Of a stretch of 64,000 bases of DNA, positions 46,404 to 55,070 are shown one piece after another. The stretch lies in NCBI RefSeq assembly GCF_001298445.1, contig NZ_CP012036.1:853267-917266 (forward strand), in the 5' to 3' direction. The position numbers and the translations under genes were made by a program. Source of the stretch: Nostoc piscinale CENA21. GTDB taxonomy: Bacteria > Cyanobacteriota > Cyanobacteriia > Cyanobacteriales > Nostocaceae. Under the pieces are notes generated by a model. That model had not been told where the DNA came from, searched no databases, and saw only the letters and a program-made list of their open reading frames with translations. Every line of letters begins with the position of its first letter. Within the stretch, counting starts at the first letter, position 1.

Positions 46404-47087
46404 ATGGATCTAGGAGATTGCTACCGTTTATTGGGTTTAAGGTCGGGAGCCTCGTTTGCAGAAATCAAATCGTCTTACAGACGGTTGGCGCAGCAATATC
46501 ATCCCGATATCAACCCGGATGACAAAAAAGCTAAAGATAAGTTTATTGCCTTGACAGAAGCTTATAGGCTGCTCTTAACGGTGGTACCGCCAGAAGAAAC
46601 AGTCGAACAGCCGTCAAGTCAAAAGTTTGTGTCTAGGCGCGAGGAAGCAAAAACCACGCCGAAAACCACAGTCACTACAGAAACCTTTGTGGCTAGGCGC
46701 GAAGAACCAAAGGCGACTCGTCAAGATACTGTACCGAAAACCACAGTCACCACCGAAAAGCCACAGTCACCGCCTGCGAATATTGCCGAAATTGAACAAC
46801 GGCTGAAGTGGAAGACTTATGAGCAATTACAAAGATTTTTAAAAGAAAAAAGATTTCCCCAAGCGATCGCCCTGGCGGAAGCCTTAGTAGACCGTTTACC
46901 CAAAGATGCGGAAGTTCGCCAATGGTTAGCGATCGCCTATCAAATTTGGGGAAGGGCGCTAATTAACGATAATCAAGTCCTCAAAGCCAGAATTTACCTG
47001 AAAAAAGCCCTCAAAACTGATCCAAATAACAAAGCTTTGTGGAATGAAGTCCAACGGGATTTTCAAAAAATAGAGCAAATTTTTTAG
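46404..47087 (+). CDS. J-domain protein with TPR-like C-terminus
   Basis: The 227-residue protein has an N-terminal J domain (residues about 4-62, with HPD in QYHPDINPD) that recruits DnaK. A linker follows with an internal duplication (KFVSRREEAKTTPKTTVTTE and a repeat FVARREEPK...KTTVTTEKP). The C-terminal helical region of about 95 residues (AIALAEALVDRLPKDAEVRQ, ARIYLKKALKTDPNNKALW) resembles tetratricopeptide repeats. Probable co-chaperone. Confidence 0.85.
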   Translation: MDLGDCYRLLGLRSGASFAEIKSSYRRLAQQYHPDINPDDKKAKDKFIALTEAYRLLLTVVPPEETVEQPSSQKFVSRREEAKTTPKTTVTTETFVARREEPKATRQDTVPKTTVTTEKPQSPPANIAEIEQRLKWKTYEQLQRFLKEKRFPQAIALAEALVDRLPKDAEVRQWLAIAYQIWGRALINDNQVLKARIYLKKALKTDPNNKALWNEVQRDFQKIEQIF

Positions 47088-47219
47088 ATTTGTTGAGAAA
47101 TTACTATTTTTGCAAATGGTAGCTGGGAATTGAACCAAGATGACGAAGCCTGATTTTAACTGCCCTTCGGGCTGGACAGAACCTGTTCGCCTTTCCCTAC
47201 AATGGTATTGCTTTTCAAT

Positions 47220-47624
47220 TTACCAAATTACTAAAGGATAAAAACTAGCGATTTTTTTATCTGCTGTGATAATAGAAGCCTGATTGATTTTAGCAACTGC
47301 TACAACCACTCTATCTACTGGATCTCTATGTTCCCATTCTAATTTGACACTTTCTATCCAAATTTCTTCATCAATTGGAATAATACGGATAACATTGGAC
47401 TTTTTTAAAGTGGCTATATACTCATCAATATCTACGCCTAAATCTAATTTCTGATTTTTGCTTTTGATAGCTATTTCCCATATTGCTGTTGATGGCACTA
47501 AACCATTCTTTTCTTGCTCCATCTTGACACAAGCTTCCTTTGCCCGTTGAGAAAGTTTTTCCGGATCTAGGCTCCATCAGATCAGGGCGCAGGTGTCAAG
47601 TACAATTTTTAGACTTCCAGCCAT
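47220..47624 (-). pseudogene. PIN-domain toxin, in-frame nonsense codon
   Basis: The start ATG 47624 gives MAGSLKIVLDTCALI, then an in-frame TGA (47577-47579), then WSLDPEKLSQRAKEACVKME and the remaining PIN domain (PSTAIWEIAIKS, HRDPVDRVVVAVAKI, IITADKKI). Normal PIN proteins read ALIW at this place, so TGG to TGA is the simplest change. The ATG overlaps by 16 bp the end of the antitoxin gene. As it stands the intact frame begins only at 47522 (MEQEKNG). The toxin is probably inactive. Confidence 0.8.
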
Positions 47625-47839
47625 TCTTCTATAGTTGGGGTAGTTAAGTCCTCATAATACTTGACCTTGCCGCGCATATTTTTAAACAATTCTTCGGTAT
47701 TTGAGGTTCTTTGATAGGGAGAAATTCTCACGATTGGTTTATTTTCATCAACAACTAAAATATCTTCACCTTCTAACTCTACAAGTTGCAAAAATTCTAG
47801 TAAATTAGCTTTTAATTCATTCTTGTCAACTGTTTTCAT
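47609..47839 (-). CDS. Type II antitoxin (Phd-like)
   Basis: The 76-residue protein (VDKNELKANLLEFLQLVELE, then DILVVDENKPIVRISPY) has the Phd/YefM-type N-terminal DNA-binding fold and a C-terminal neutralising tail (TTPTIEEWLEV). It lies upstream of and overlaps the PIN-toxin gene, a usual vapBC-type order. Confidence 0.87.
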   Translation of the reverse strand: MKTVDKNELKANLLEFLQLVELEGEDILVVDENKPIVRISPYQRTSNTEELFKNMRGKVKYYEDLTTPTIEEWLEV

Positions 47840-48035
47840 GGTTTTTGATCTAGCAAATTACTGACATTACTGATCATAGCAATAATTGCTATGATACTGG
47901 ACAGACTTTATGAAAAAAAATGACATTTAACCTCTGAACAGTGGCATAGCAAGCTTTAAAGGTTGCATTTAAAAACCTATTTTATCGGCGGTTTTTTATC
48001 TCAATCTAATGCACTAATTTAGCCTTGCCACACCA

Positions 48036-48050
48036 CTATCGTGACGATAG
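48036..48050. promoter_or_regulatory. Palindrome CTATCG-TGA-CGATAG
   Basis: A perfect 6-bp inverted repeat with a three-base spacer in the gap between the antitoxin and GFA-family genes. It has no T-run and could be an operator. No function is established. Confidence 0.3.
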
Positions 48051-48117
48051 GAAAGAAAAATTACCTTGTAGTATAAGAAAATGGAAAAAATCAGTTTTGA
48101 TGCCTACTTAGTTAGTG

Positions 48118-48546
48118 TCAAACTGTTGGTCGAGGGAACTGAGCAATAAACTCAGCTTCAGTCATATTTTCTGTTTCATTTACAAAGTCATAATAGGCAG
48201 GTTTTTCATCAATAAATATTTGACGCTCAAAAACAAAATCTTTTGGTTGCTCAAATATTCCCACAGGGATGAAGTACTGCTTGGTTTCTTTCAATCTACA
48301 AAATAGATGAGTCCCACATTGATTGCAAAAGCCGCGTTCTAGCCATTGTGAAGAGCCAAATATAGTAATACTTTCTTGATTTTCAAACGAAACATCATCG
48401 CCGCAATCTGCTACTAAGAAGGGGCCACCTCCCCATTTTCTACACATTTGACAATGACATCCGCTAATGCTTTTACTAACTGTGGAAGAAAAGATCCGAA
48501 TTTTTCCACACAAGCAACTTCCTTTCCCTTCATGTTGAGCTGACAT
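48118..48546 (-). CDS. GFA family protein (Mss4-like fold)
   Basis: The family contains glutathione-dependent formaldehyde-activating enzymes, but most members are of unknown activity. The 142-residue protein has the zinc-binding CLCGKIRI, CHCQMCRKW and GFCNQCGTHLF motifs. I chose ATG 48546 (MSAQHEG) because GGAGGG sits just upstream. Confidence 0.88.
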   Translation of the reverse strand: MSAQHEGKGSCLCGKIRIFSSTVSKSISGCHCQMCRKWGGGPFLVADCGDDVSFENQESITIFGSSQWLERGFCNQCGTHLFCRLKETKQYFIPVGIFEQPKDFVFERQIFIDEKPAYYDFVNETENMTEAEFIAQFPRPTV

Positions 48547-48709
48547 ATCACCCTCCAAGTTTAGTGAAATGAAATTTGCTTAAACAGTAGCTCATTATCT
48601 GAAAAACAACAGAACTCAAAATAAAAATTAATTGCACCAACCAAAAATTATTACACTTACCTAAGTTTTACCTTTGAGAATATTGTCAGGACAATGTGTG
48701 TATGTTACC

Positions 48710-48735
48710 TTAGTTGAGAGATAAAGCTTAACTAA
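48710..48735. promoter_or_regulatory. Candidate autoregulatory operator of the DUF1778-GNAT module
   Basis: TTAGTTGA and TTAACTAA are an imperfect inverted repeat (7 of 8) ending 5 bp before the antitoxin start. Antitoxins of this type repress their own operon by binding such sites. Confidence 0.4.
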
Positions 48736-48740
48736 AACCT

Positions 48741-49019
48741 ATGAGTTACCCAAATGAACCTAGAACTGAACGGATTGATATCCGTACTAGCTCTAGTGTT
48801 AAAAAGCTTTTACAGCAAGCAGCAGCAGCAAGTCATAAAAATGTTAGTGAATTTCTACTTGAACATGGTTTGCAAGCTGCACAAGAAACTTTAACGAATC
48901 GAAAGCTGTTTGTGTTGAACGATGAGCAATGGCAAGCTTTTCAAGACGCTCTGGATGCTCCCTGTGTTGAGAAACCACGCTTACGTCGTTTGTTAACTGA
49001 GCCTAGCGTATTTGAGTAG
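48741..49019 (+). CDS. DUF1778 antitoxin
   Basis: The 92-residue protein starts with a ribbon-helix-helix DNA-binding region (ERIDIRTSSSVKKLLQQAAA) and continues with a C-terminal tail that binds the toxin (FVLNDEQWQAFQDALDAP). It overlaps the start of the GNAT toxin gene by 8 bp. Confidence 0.92.
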   Translation: MSYPNEPRTERIDIRTSSSVKKLLQQAAAASHKNVSEFLLEHGLQAAQETLTNRKLFVLNDEQWQAFQDALDAPCVEKPRLRRLLTEPSVFE

Positions 49020-49530
49020 TATTGTGACATCTAACAATTTATATATCGCTAAATTATCAAAATCTCATAATCTAAAAAACTTTGATTGTGGGAATTTTGA
49101 TTTAAATAATTATTTAATCAAATATGCTTTAAAAAATCAGCAAGCTGATAGTTCGACCACCTATATTGCTTGCTTAGAAGAGAATGTAATTGGTTACTAT
49201 ACTTTGACTGTAGCATCAGTTATTCATGAAAATGCACCACCTCGTATATCCAAAGGTTTACCACAATACCCTATACCTGTTGTTTTATTAGCTCGGTTAG
49301 CAGTAAGCAAAGAATTTCAAAAAAAAGGTATAGGAAGAGGTTTACTCAAAAACTGCTTAATTCGCGTCAATGAAGCTGCTGATCTGATTGGTATTCGTGC
49401 ATTATTAGTTCATGCGAAAGATGAGAAAGTGCGTGATTGGTATCAACAATTTGATTTTGAACCTAGCCCAACAGATCCATTACATTTATTTCTGATGTTA
49501 AAAGATATCCACGCTATATTAGAAAGCTAA
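49012..49530 (+). CDS. GNAT-family toxin (TacT/AtaT-like)
   Basis: The 172-residue acetyltransferase has the CoA-binding RLAVSKEFQKKGIGRGLLKN and the C-terminal DWYQQFDFEPSP. TacT/AtaT-type toxins acetylate aminoacyl-tRNA and halt translation. It is encoded behind and overlapping a DUF1778 antitoxin, the canonical pairing. Confidence 0.92.
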   Translation: MSSIVTSNNLYIAKLSKSHNLKNFDCGNFDLNNYLIKYALKNQQADSSTTYIACLEENVIGYYTLTVASVIHENAPPRISKGLPQYPIPVVLLARLAVSKEFQKKGIGRGLLKNCLIRVNEAADLIGIRALLVHAKDEKVRDWYQQFDFEPSPTDPLHLFLMLKDIHAILES

Positions 49531-49617
49531 AAACAACGGTAGTACTGCATAGTAATGATAAAATAAGCGTAATTCCTCGTGTCACTGATGTGGAATTGTG
49601 TTGGCTACAAGACATTT

Positions 49618-50497
49618 TTAAGAAACTGGTTCAAACACCATTTGAGGAATTAATATTTCATCTTGCGATTGTCCAATTCCTAAAAATCGCGTTTCATTTT
49701 CATATACGCGCACAAGTCCGAAATTATCAGAATTGACCGAAATTTTTTTGTCCTTGACACCATTTGCGGGCGAGTTCTGGAGGTAAAGTGACAGTGGGCA
49801 AATGTTGTAAAGCGACATCAGGGGAAATGGGTTGAAATGTCCCAGTTTGCAACTGTGCTTCTAAGTCAGCGAAAGAAAGACTATTAGTTAAATTAAAACC
49901 ACTGCTGTGGGTGCGAGTTAAAGCGGCGAGAGTTCCACCAGTGTTTAAGACTGCGCCTAAATCACGGGCGATCGCTCTAATATATGTACCACTACCACAA
50001 GCGATCGCCACATCTAATTCGGGAAAGTCCCCCTCGCGCCCATCTAAAATATCTATCTGAAAAACTTCAACTGTACGCACAGGAACTTCCACCGTTTCGC
50101 CTTGACGCGCCAAATCATACAAGCGTTTTCCATCCACTTGAATCGCACTATACATTGGCGGTATTTGTTCAATCTTGCCAACAAATTGTGTAATTGCAGT
50201 TTCTATTTCAGCCAAACTCAAATTAGCACAAGGTTGTGAAGCAATAATTTCACCTTGCAAATCATCAGTTGTGGTACGCACACCAAAACGGATAGTAGCT
50301 TTGTAAGCTTTTTCTCCTGGAAGATACTGCAATAATCTTGTGGCTTTCCCCATTGCAATTGGTAAAACCCCAGTCGCCGCAGGGTCTAAAGTTCCCGCGT
50401 GTCCTACTCGTTTGAGGCGCAACAGTTTGCGTACTCGCGCCACACAGTCGTGAGAAGTCCAATCAAATGGTTTGTTTAAGTTGAGAAAACCTTGCAC
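49618..50497 (-). pseudogene. truB: tRNA pseudouridine(55) synthase TruB, frameshifted
   Basis: Makes the conserved pseudouridine at position 55 of tRNA. The first 250 residues read normally with catalytic Asp38 in GHAGTLDPAATGVLPIAMG. After KWCQGQK the frame shifts at a run of seven T (49743-49749). Removing one base restores ISVNSDNFGLVRVYENETRF ... GIGQSQDEILIPQ, the expected PUA-like C-terminus ending at 49618. As written, the frame ends QKNFGQF at 49727. The catalytic domain is unaffected, so the protein may remain active. Confidence 0.88.
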
Positions 50498-50609
50498 AGT
50501 AATATTTTTTGAGTAACTTAAGTCAGTGGGTTTATGTCTAAACAGCGATCGCTATGATATTTCATCCAAATAAGAATAGTGATAGCTATAAAAAGTTAAA
50601 AATAATATA

Positions 50610-51047
50610 CTAAGTCAAATTTTCTAAATCAGCTAAATCTTGCAGTCTTCCTGATGCTTTTTTATTTTTCTTCAAATTATCTAAATCAATAAAATTAACA
50701 ACAAGATTATCAATTAAAACTTCTAATTTCAAAGGATAACAATCTTCAAAATTTACTCCATCAATAGTCGTTAATAAATCAATCCTATTAGGCGGATAAC
50801 CAAGCTGAATAATTTGATCAGGAGTCAGGAAATCTGATGGTTCTAATTCTAGAGAACTAAACCCAACTTGTTTTAAAGCTTGAATTATATTATTTGCATT
50901 TTCTGTGCTTATTTCTATCCAAATGTCAATATCTTTTGTATAGCGAGGATGACCATGTATTGCTACTGCATAACCACCAACGACTAAATAACGAACATTA
51001 TTTTCGTTGAGAAATTGTATAAACTCTTTGAAGTCTTGATTCAGCAC
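50610..51047 (-). CDS. Nucleotidyltransferase-fold protein (MNT/AbiEii-like)
   Basis: The 145-residue protein has VGGYAVAIHGHP and KDIDIWIE, the GG and DxD nucleotidyltransferase motifs, followed by RIDLLTTIDG. Small nucleotidyltransferases of this kind act in toxin-antitoxin or abortive-infection modules. It overlaps an upstream 71-aa gene. Confidence 0.85.
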   Translation of the reverse strand: MLNQDFKEFIQFLNENNVRYLVVGGYAVAIHGHPRYTKDIDIWIEISTENANNIIQALKQVGFSSLELEPSDFLTPDQIIQLGYPPNRIDLLTTIDGVNFEDCYPLKLEVLIDNLVVNFIDLDNLKKNKKASGRLQDLADLENLT

Positions 51048-51213
51048 TACTATCTTTCCATCTATGATATTCTTGACGAATTTGCTCTAAAGCTTCAAGT
51101 CGAGATTGATAAGATTGGTTTTGCCAATAAGCAAAATCACTTTTTTGCTGTTTAAGTTTAACTTTATGACAAATTATATTCATTTGGCGATGTTTTACTG
51201 AGATGTTTTTCAT
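50998..51213 (-). CDS. Hypothetical partner of the nucleotidyltransferase
   Basis: About 71 residues from ATG 51213 (MKNISVKHRQMN). The C-terminal SYQSRLEALEQIRQEYHRWK is a pattern often found immediately before nucleotidyltransferase genes in cyanobacteria. It overlaps the next gene by 50 bp in another frame, which implies coupling. Possible antitoxin or toxin partner. Confidence 0.7.
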   Translation of the reverse strand: MKNISVKHRQMNIICHKVKLKQQKSDFAYWQNQSYQSRLEALEQIRQEYHRWKDSSAESRLQRVYTISQRK

Positions 51214-51238
51214 AAGCTTAATTATCCCAATCAATCGA

Positions 51239-51838
51239 TCATAATGTTGCTGCTAATTCTTTTAAACGCAGGTGTCCGTCTCGAAACACTGACCAACCAT
51301 CTCCAACTAAGACTGTTTCTACTTTGCTTAATTGTGCCAGTCTGCGGACAGATGCGATCGCCTCTGCGGGATTCAGTAACTTTTCTTTTGCCAAAATAGT
51401 TAAACTTCCGGCTGTGTGCGCCCGGATTAAATCGCCTGTAATTAAGGTAGTTTCTTCTAATAGTAGTGCTAATTCGCCCGGAGTCTTGGAACCTTGGAGT
51501 TCAATAATCTTTAATCCAGGGACAAACTCATCACCATCAGACAACCAGCGATCGCAAGCTATGGGGAAAGATTCTTTTTCGGCTGCGGGGGCTGCTATTT
51601 TAGCATAAGTTTGCACAGCAATTTCCTTAGCTGATCTCACATGCTCCGAGTTTGTTAGTATAATCCAATCCACACCACCAAGGGATTCGAGATGATTCCA
51701 GTCGTGATTTGATAAAGCTACCGGGTCAATTAAGATATTGCCATCTGGACGAATCCAGGCAATCCCATTGAAATCAATATTTCTTGCAGGATTGAAAGTA
51801 GACCAGCCATATAAATCGGGACGGTGTAGAGATTTCAT
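51239..51838 (-). CDS. Degenerate metallo-beta-lactamase-fold protein
   Basis: The 199-residue protein has the fold's SLGGVDWIILTNSEHVRSAK, TGDLIRAHTAGSL and LVGDGWSVF. The usual HxHxDH zinc motif is reduced to NSEH, so metal binding and hydrolysis are doubtful. Similar short proteins occur in cyanobacteria without a known role. Starts at ATG 51838. Confidence 0.75.
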   Translation of the reverse strand: MKSLHRPDLYGWSTFNPARNIDFNGIAWIRPDGNILIDPVALSNHDWNHLESLGGVDWIILTNSEHVRSAKEIAVQTYAKIAAPAAEKESFPIACDRWLSDGDEFVPGLKIIELQGSKTPGELALLLEETTLITGDLIRAHTAGSLTILAKEKLLNPAEAIASVRRLAQLSKVETVLVGDGWSVFRDGHLRLKELAATL

Positions 51839-52004
51839 AATGATTCTGGTACTGTACCTTCAATAAATCGTCAATTAAGAGAGTTGCATCAATAATGTAT
51901 CAGTAATTTCGTCTGGAGTCCAAATTACAATTGTCTTTTAATCTTACTCACAAGCTGATTGGTTATTTGTCCCATCCTGATCAAAACACATCCGAATTAT
52001 TTTC

Positions 52005-52430
52005 ATGCAACAATTTAAGACATTACTCCGCGTCCGCCACTATGAAATGGATACTTTAGGACATGTTAATAATGCCGTTTATCAAAACTATTTAGAACAA
52101 GCAGCCATTGAACACTCAGAATATCTTGGTGTAACTTTAGATGTTTACCGCGAATTAGGTGGTGTTTTTGTCATGCGACGGGTCGAAATTGACTATCTCC
52201 GGCCAGCAGTGGCAGGTGATACTCTAGAAGTGACCACTTGGTTAAAAGAAATGCGTGGTACCCGTGCTTTTCGATGCTATGAAATACGGAAACAACATGG
52301 AGATGATTTATTAGTGACTGCTGAAGCACTTTGGGTATGGGTAGATGCTAAAACTATGCGTCCCAGACCTATACCACACAAAATTTCTGATAAGTTTTTG
52401 CAACTTCAAAACTTGAGTGTGGCTGAATAA
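52005..52430 (+). CDS. Acyl-CoA thioesterase (hotdog fold, YbgC-like)
   Basis: The 141-residue protein has VRHYEMDTLGHVNNAVYQNY with the catalytic Asp and the family ELGGVFVMRRVEIDYLRP. It hydrolyses acyl-CoA or acyl-ACP. Starts at ATG 52005. Confidence 0.9.
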   Translation: MQQFKTLLRVRHYEMDTLGHVNNAVYQNYLEQAAIEHSEYLGVTLDVYRELGGVFVMRRVEIDYLRPAVAGDTLEVTTWLKEMRGTRAFRCYEIRKQHGDDLLVTAEALWVWVDAKTMRPRPIPHKISDKFLQLQNLSVAE

Positions 52431-52446
52431 TCAACAAAGAATGTAT

Positions 52447-53085
52447 TTAGCAAAACTCAGCTTCTAAGGGCATTGGCTGATATGTAATACTGATATACCC
52501 AGGTTGAGCTTTGATACGTTCTATCCATTTTTGAATTGCCGGAAATCTGGATAAATCAAAACCACCTTCATCAGCTACATGGGTATAAGCGAACAAGGCA
52601 ATATCAGCAATGGTATAGCGATCGCCAACAAAATACAAACGAGATTGCAGATGATTTTCCATCACTCTTAATGCGGCGTAACCTGGTTCTTGTTTTTGCG
52701 CTAAAGCAGCCTGATATTCTTTGGCTTTCCCTAAAATCGAAATCCAAAATCGTGATGTGGCAATATAAGGCTCATGACTATATTGCTCAAAAAATAGCCA
52801 TTGTAAAACCTGTGCTTTTAAAAAGCGATCATAAGGTAAAAATTCTGTGTATTCACTGAGATAAGCCAAAATGGCATTTGATTCTGTTAAGTATTTCCCT
52901 GGTTCAACTTCCAAAACAGGTATTTTGCCATTCGGATTTTTACTTAAGAATTCAGGTGTCCGACTTTCTCCCTTTAAGATATTCACCTCGATTCTTTCAT
53001 AGGGAATACCCATTTGTGATAATAAAAGACGTATCTTATAGCCATTACCAGAGGGTAAAAAATCGTACAGACGTAGCGTTTCCAT
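52447..53085 (-). CDS. Glutathione S-transferase family protein
   Basis: The 212-residue protein has a thioredoxin-like N-terminal domain (LRLYDFLPSGNGYKIRLLLS, NGKIPVLEVEPGKYLTESNA) and an all-helical C-terminal domain with TIADIALFAYTHVADEGG. The active-site Ser in PSGN matches several GST classes. Substrate unknown. Convergent with the thioesterase gene. Confidence 0.9.
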   Translation of the reverse strand: METLRLYDFLPSGNGYKIRLLLSQMGIPYERIEVNILKGESRTPEFLSKNPNGKIPVLEVEPGKYLTESNAILAYLSEYTEFLPYDRFLKAQVLQWLFFEQYSHEPYIATSRFWISILGKAKEYQAALAQKQEPGYAALRVMENHLQSRLYFVGDRYTIADIALFAYTHVADEGGFDLSRFPAIQKWIERIKAQPGYISITYQPMPLEAEFC

Positions 53086-53297
53086 GCCAAAAAGATGATG
53101 AAGAGTATTAAGAGAAGTGAGGCTCTAAAATACAATATCTTACAAAATGTTTCGAGTTAAACAGGATAATTATTTTCCTTTTAAGCATCTTCATGAAAAC
53201 TAGATTTATCTGAAAAAATAAAAAACAAATTATTGATGATTTTTAGTATTTATCAACTTTAAATGTGCAATTTAATTCAAAGGGATAAATTCAAAAT

Positions 53298-53999
53298 ATG
53301 TGTGGAAGATTTACCTTAAATCAGTCAGCAGAGGCTCTCAGCAAGGCTTTCCATCTCCAACAAGTGCCTGATTTAGTGGCTCAATATAACATTGCACCTA
53401 CACAAATGGTGCTAACAGTGCTACATCACCCCAGCAATGAACAGTATGAATTTCAACAATTACGTTGGGGGTTGATTCCGAGTTGGGCAAAAGATGCAAA
53501 AATGGGAGTCAAGCTGATTAACGCCAGAGCCGAAACTGTATCAGAAAAACCAGCTTTTCGAGCATCTTTCAAGCGCCGACGCTGTTTAGTCATAGCTGAT
53601 GGCTTTTATGAGTGGCAAAAGCAACAAAGTCAAAAACAGCCATTTTATTTTCGCCTGCAAGATGGGCAGCCCTTTGGTTTTGCGGGATTATGGGATGTAT
53701 GGCACTCACCAGAAGGAGAAGAAATCGCTTCTTGTACAATTGTGACAACAACAGCTAACGAATTGTTAGCACCAATTCATGACCGGATGCCAGTAATTTT
53801 AGCACCCGAAGATTACGATTTATGGCTAGATACACAAGTGCAAACACCCGAAAAACTTCAGCCACTATTAGATCCTTACCCGGCGGAAGCAATGACAGCT
53901 TACCCCGTGAGCAATTTGGTCAACAAGCCCCAACACAATAGTCCAGAATGTATTATGCCTCTTAGTGAGGAGAATGGCCTGCCAAATCAGTTAAATTAA
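53298..53999 (+). CDS. SOS response-associated peptidase (SRAP/HMCES-like)
   Basis: The 233-residue protein begins MCGRFT, so Cys2 becomes the N-terminal nucleophile that crosslinks to abasic sites in single-stranded DNA. NARAETVSEKPAFR, DGFYEWQ and APIHDRMPVIL supply the other conserved residues. Role: shields abasic sites during replication. Confidence 0.94.
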   Translation: MCGRFTLNQSAEALSKAFHLQQVPDLVAQYNIAPTQMVLTVLHHPSNEQYEFQQLRWGLIPSWAKDAKMGVKLINARAETVSEKPAFRASFKRRRCLVIADGFYEWQKQQSQKQPFYFRLQDGQPFGFAGLWDVWHSPEGEEIASCTIVTTTANELLAPIHDRMPVILAPEDYDLWLDTQVQTPEKLQPLLDPYPAEAMTAYPVSNLVNKPQHNSPECIMPLSEENGLPNQLN

Positions 54000-54105
54000 C
54001 TATTGAGTGCTGAGTCGGAAGTGCTGAGTCAGCACCTAACCAAGAAACCCTGCAATTCCTAAAAGCATCTTTTGAGCTAGTAGCTGTACAACTATAGAGG
54101 CAGTT

Positions 54106-54627
54106 ATGCCAAGAACACAGAAAAACGATAACTTTATTGACAAATCTTTTACAGTCATGGCGGATATCATTCTGAAGATTCTGCCAGCCAACAAAAAAGC
54201 TAAAGAAGCATTTGTTTATTACCGAGATGGGATGTCTGCCCAAGCAGAAGGCGAATATGCCGAAGCTTTGGAATATTATGAAGAAGCCCTCACCTTAGAA
54301 GAAGATGCCAACGATCGCAGTTATATTTTCTACAATATGGGGCTAATTTATGCTAGTAACGGTGATCACGAGAAAGCTTTAGAACTTTATCACAAAGCAA
54401 TTGAAATCAATCCACGTATACCCCAAGCCTTGAATAATATCGCTGTAATTTATCATTACCAAGGCGAAAAAGCCAAAGAAGCTGGAGATAATGACGGTGG
54501 TGAAGCTTTGTTTGACCAAGCCGCAGATTATTGGATAAGAGCCATACGGATGGCTCCCAATAACTACATTGAAGCGCAAAACTGGCTAAAAACCACTGGC
54601 CGGATGCAAATTGACGTATTCTTTTAG
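54106..54627 (+). CDS. ycf3: Photosystem I assembly protein Ycf3
   Basis: Thylakoid-associated assembly factor for photosystem I, 173 residues, with three tetratricopeptide repeats (YRDGMSAQAEGEYAEALEYY, YIFYNMGLIYASNGDHEKAL, PQALNNIAVIYHYQG). Start MPRTQKNDNFIDKSFTVMAD is the family N-terminus. Confidence 0.97.
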   Translation: MPRTQKNDNFIDKSFTVMADIILKILPANKKAKEAFVYYRDGMSAQAEGEYAEALEYYEEALTLEEDANDRSYIFYNMGLIYASNGDHEKALELYHKAIEINPRIPQALNNIAVIYHYQGEKAKEAGDNDGGEALFDQAADYWIRAIRMAPNNYIEAQNWLKTTGRMQIDVFF

Positions 54628-54634
54628 TTATTTG

Positions 54635-54700
54635 TCATTAGTCCTGACAAATGACAAAGGACTAATGACAAATCACAAATAACCAATGACAAATGACAAT
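54635..54700. repeat. Short tandem ATGACAAA-type repeats
   Basis: Repeated GACAAATGACAAAGGACTAA-like units lie between ycf3 and gatC. Noncoding. Confidence 0.6.
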
Positions 54701-54702
54701 TT

Positions 54703-54996
54703 ATGATTGATCGTGACCAAGTTCATAAAGTAGCTCTGCTTGCTCGGTTAGAATTAACACCAGCAGAAGAAGAGCAATTTACCACTCAGTTAGGAAACAT
54801 TTTGGAATATGTAGAACAACTGAGTGAACTAGATGTGAGTGATGTGCTACCAACTACACGCGCAATTGATGTCAGCAACGTGACACGCGAGGATGAGTTA
54901 CAACCGTATCCTGACCGAGATGCTATCCTCGATAGTGCGCCTGAGCAAGAAGGTGACTATTTCAAAGTTCCGAAAATTCTCAACAGCGAAGAATAA
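54703..54996 (+). CDS. gatC: Glutamyl-tRNA(Gln) amidotransferase subunit C
   Basis: Small subunit of the GatCAB complex that converts Glu-tRNA(Gln) to Gln-tRNA(Gln). The 97 residues show KVALLARLELTPAEEEQFTT, the N-terminal signature. It may be co-transcribed with ycf3, which lies 75 bp upstream. Confidence 0.94.
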   Translation: MIDRDQVHKVALLARLELTPAEEEQFTTQLGNILEYVEQLSELDVSDVLPTTRAIDVSNVTREDELQPYPDRDAILDSAPEQEGDYFKVPKILNSEE

Positions 54997-55070
54997 AAAA
55001 GGTCAAGGCAAAAGGCAAAAGGTAAAAGTAAAAAGAAAATTTTTGCCTTTTTACTTTTTACTTTTGACTT

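Noticed and set aside
47107..47205. tRNA-like sequence (minus strand GGTTCAATTCCC, then CTACCA)
   Set aside because: The T-arm-like segment is suggestive, but no matching acceptor stem or anticodon arm could be folded, so it is at most a degenerate remnant.
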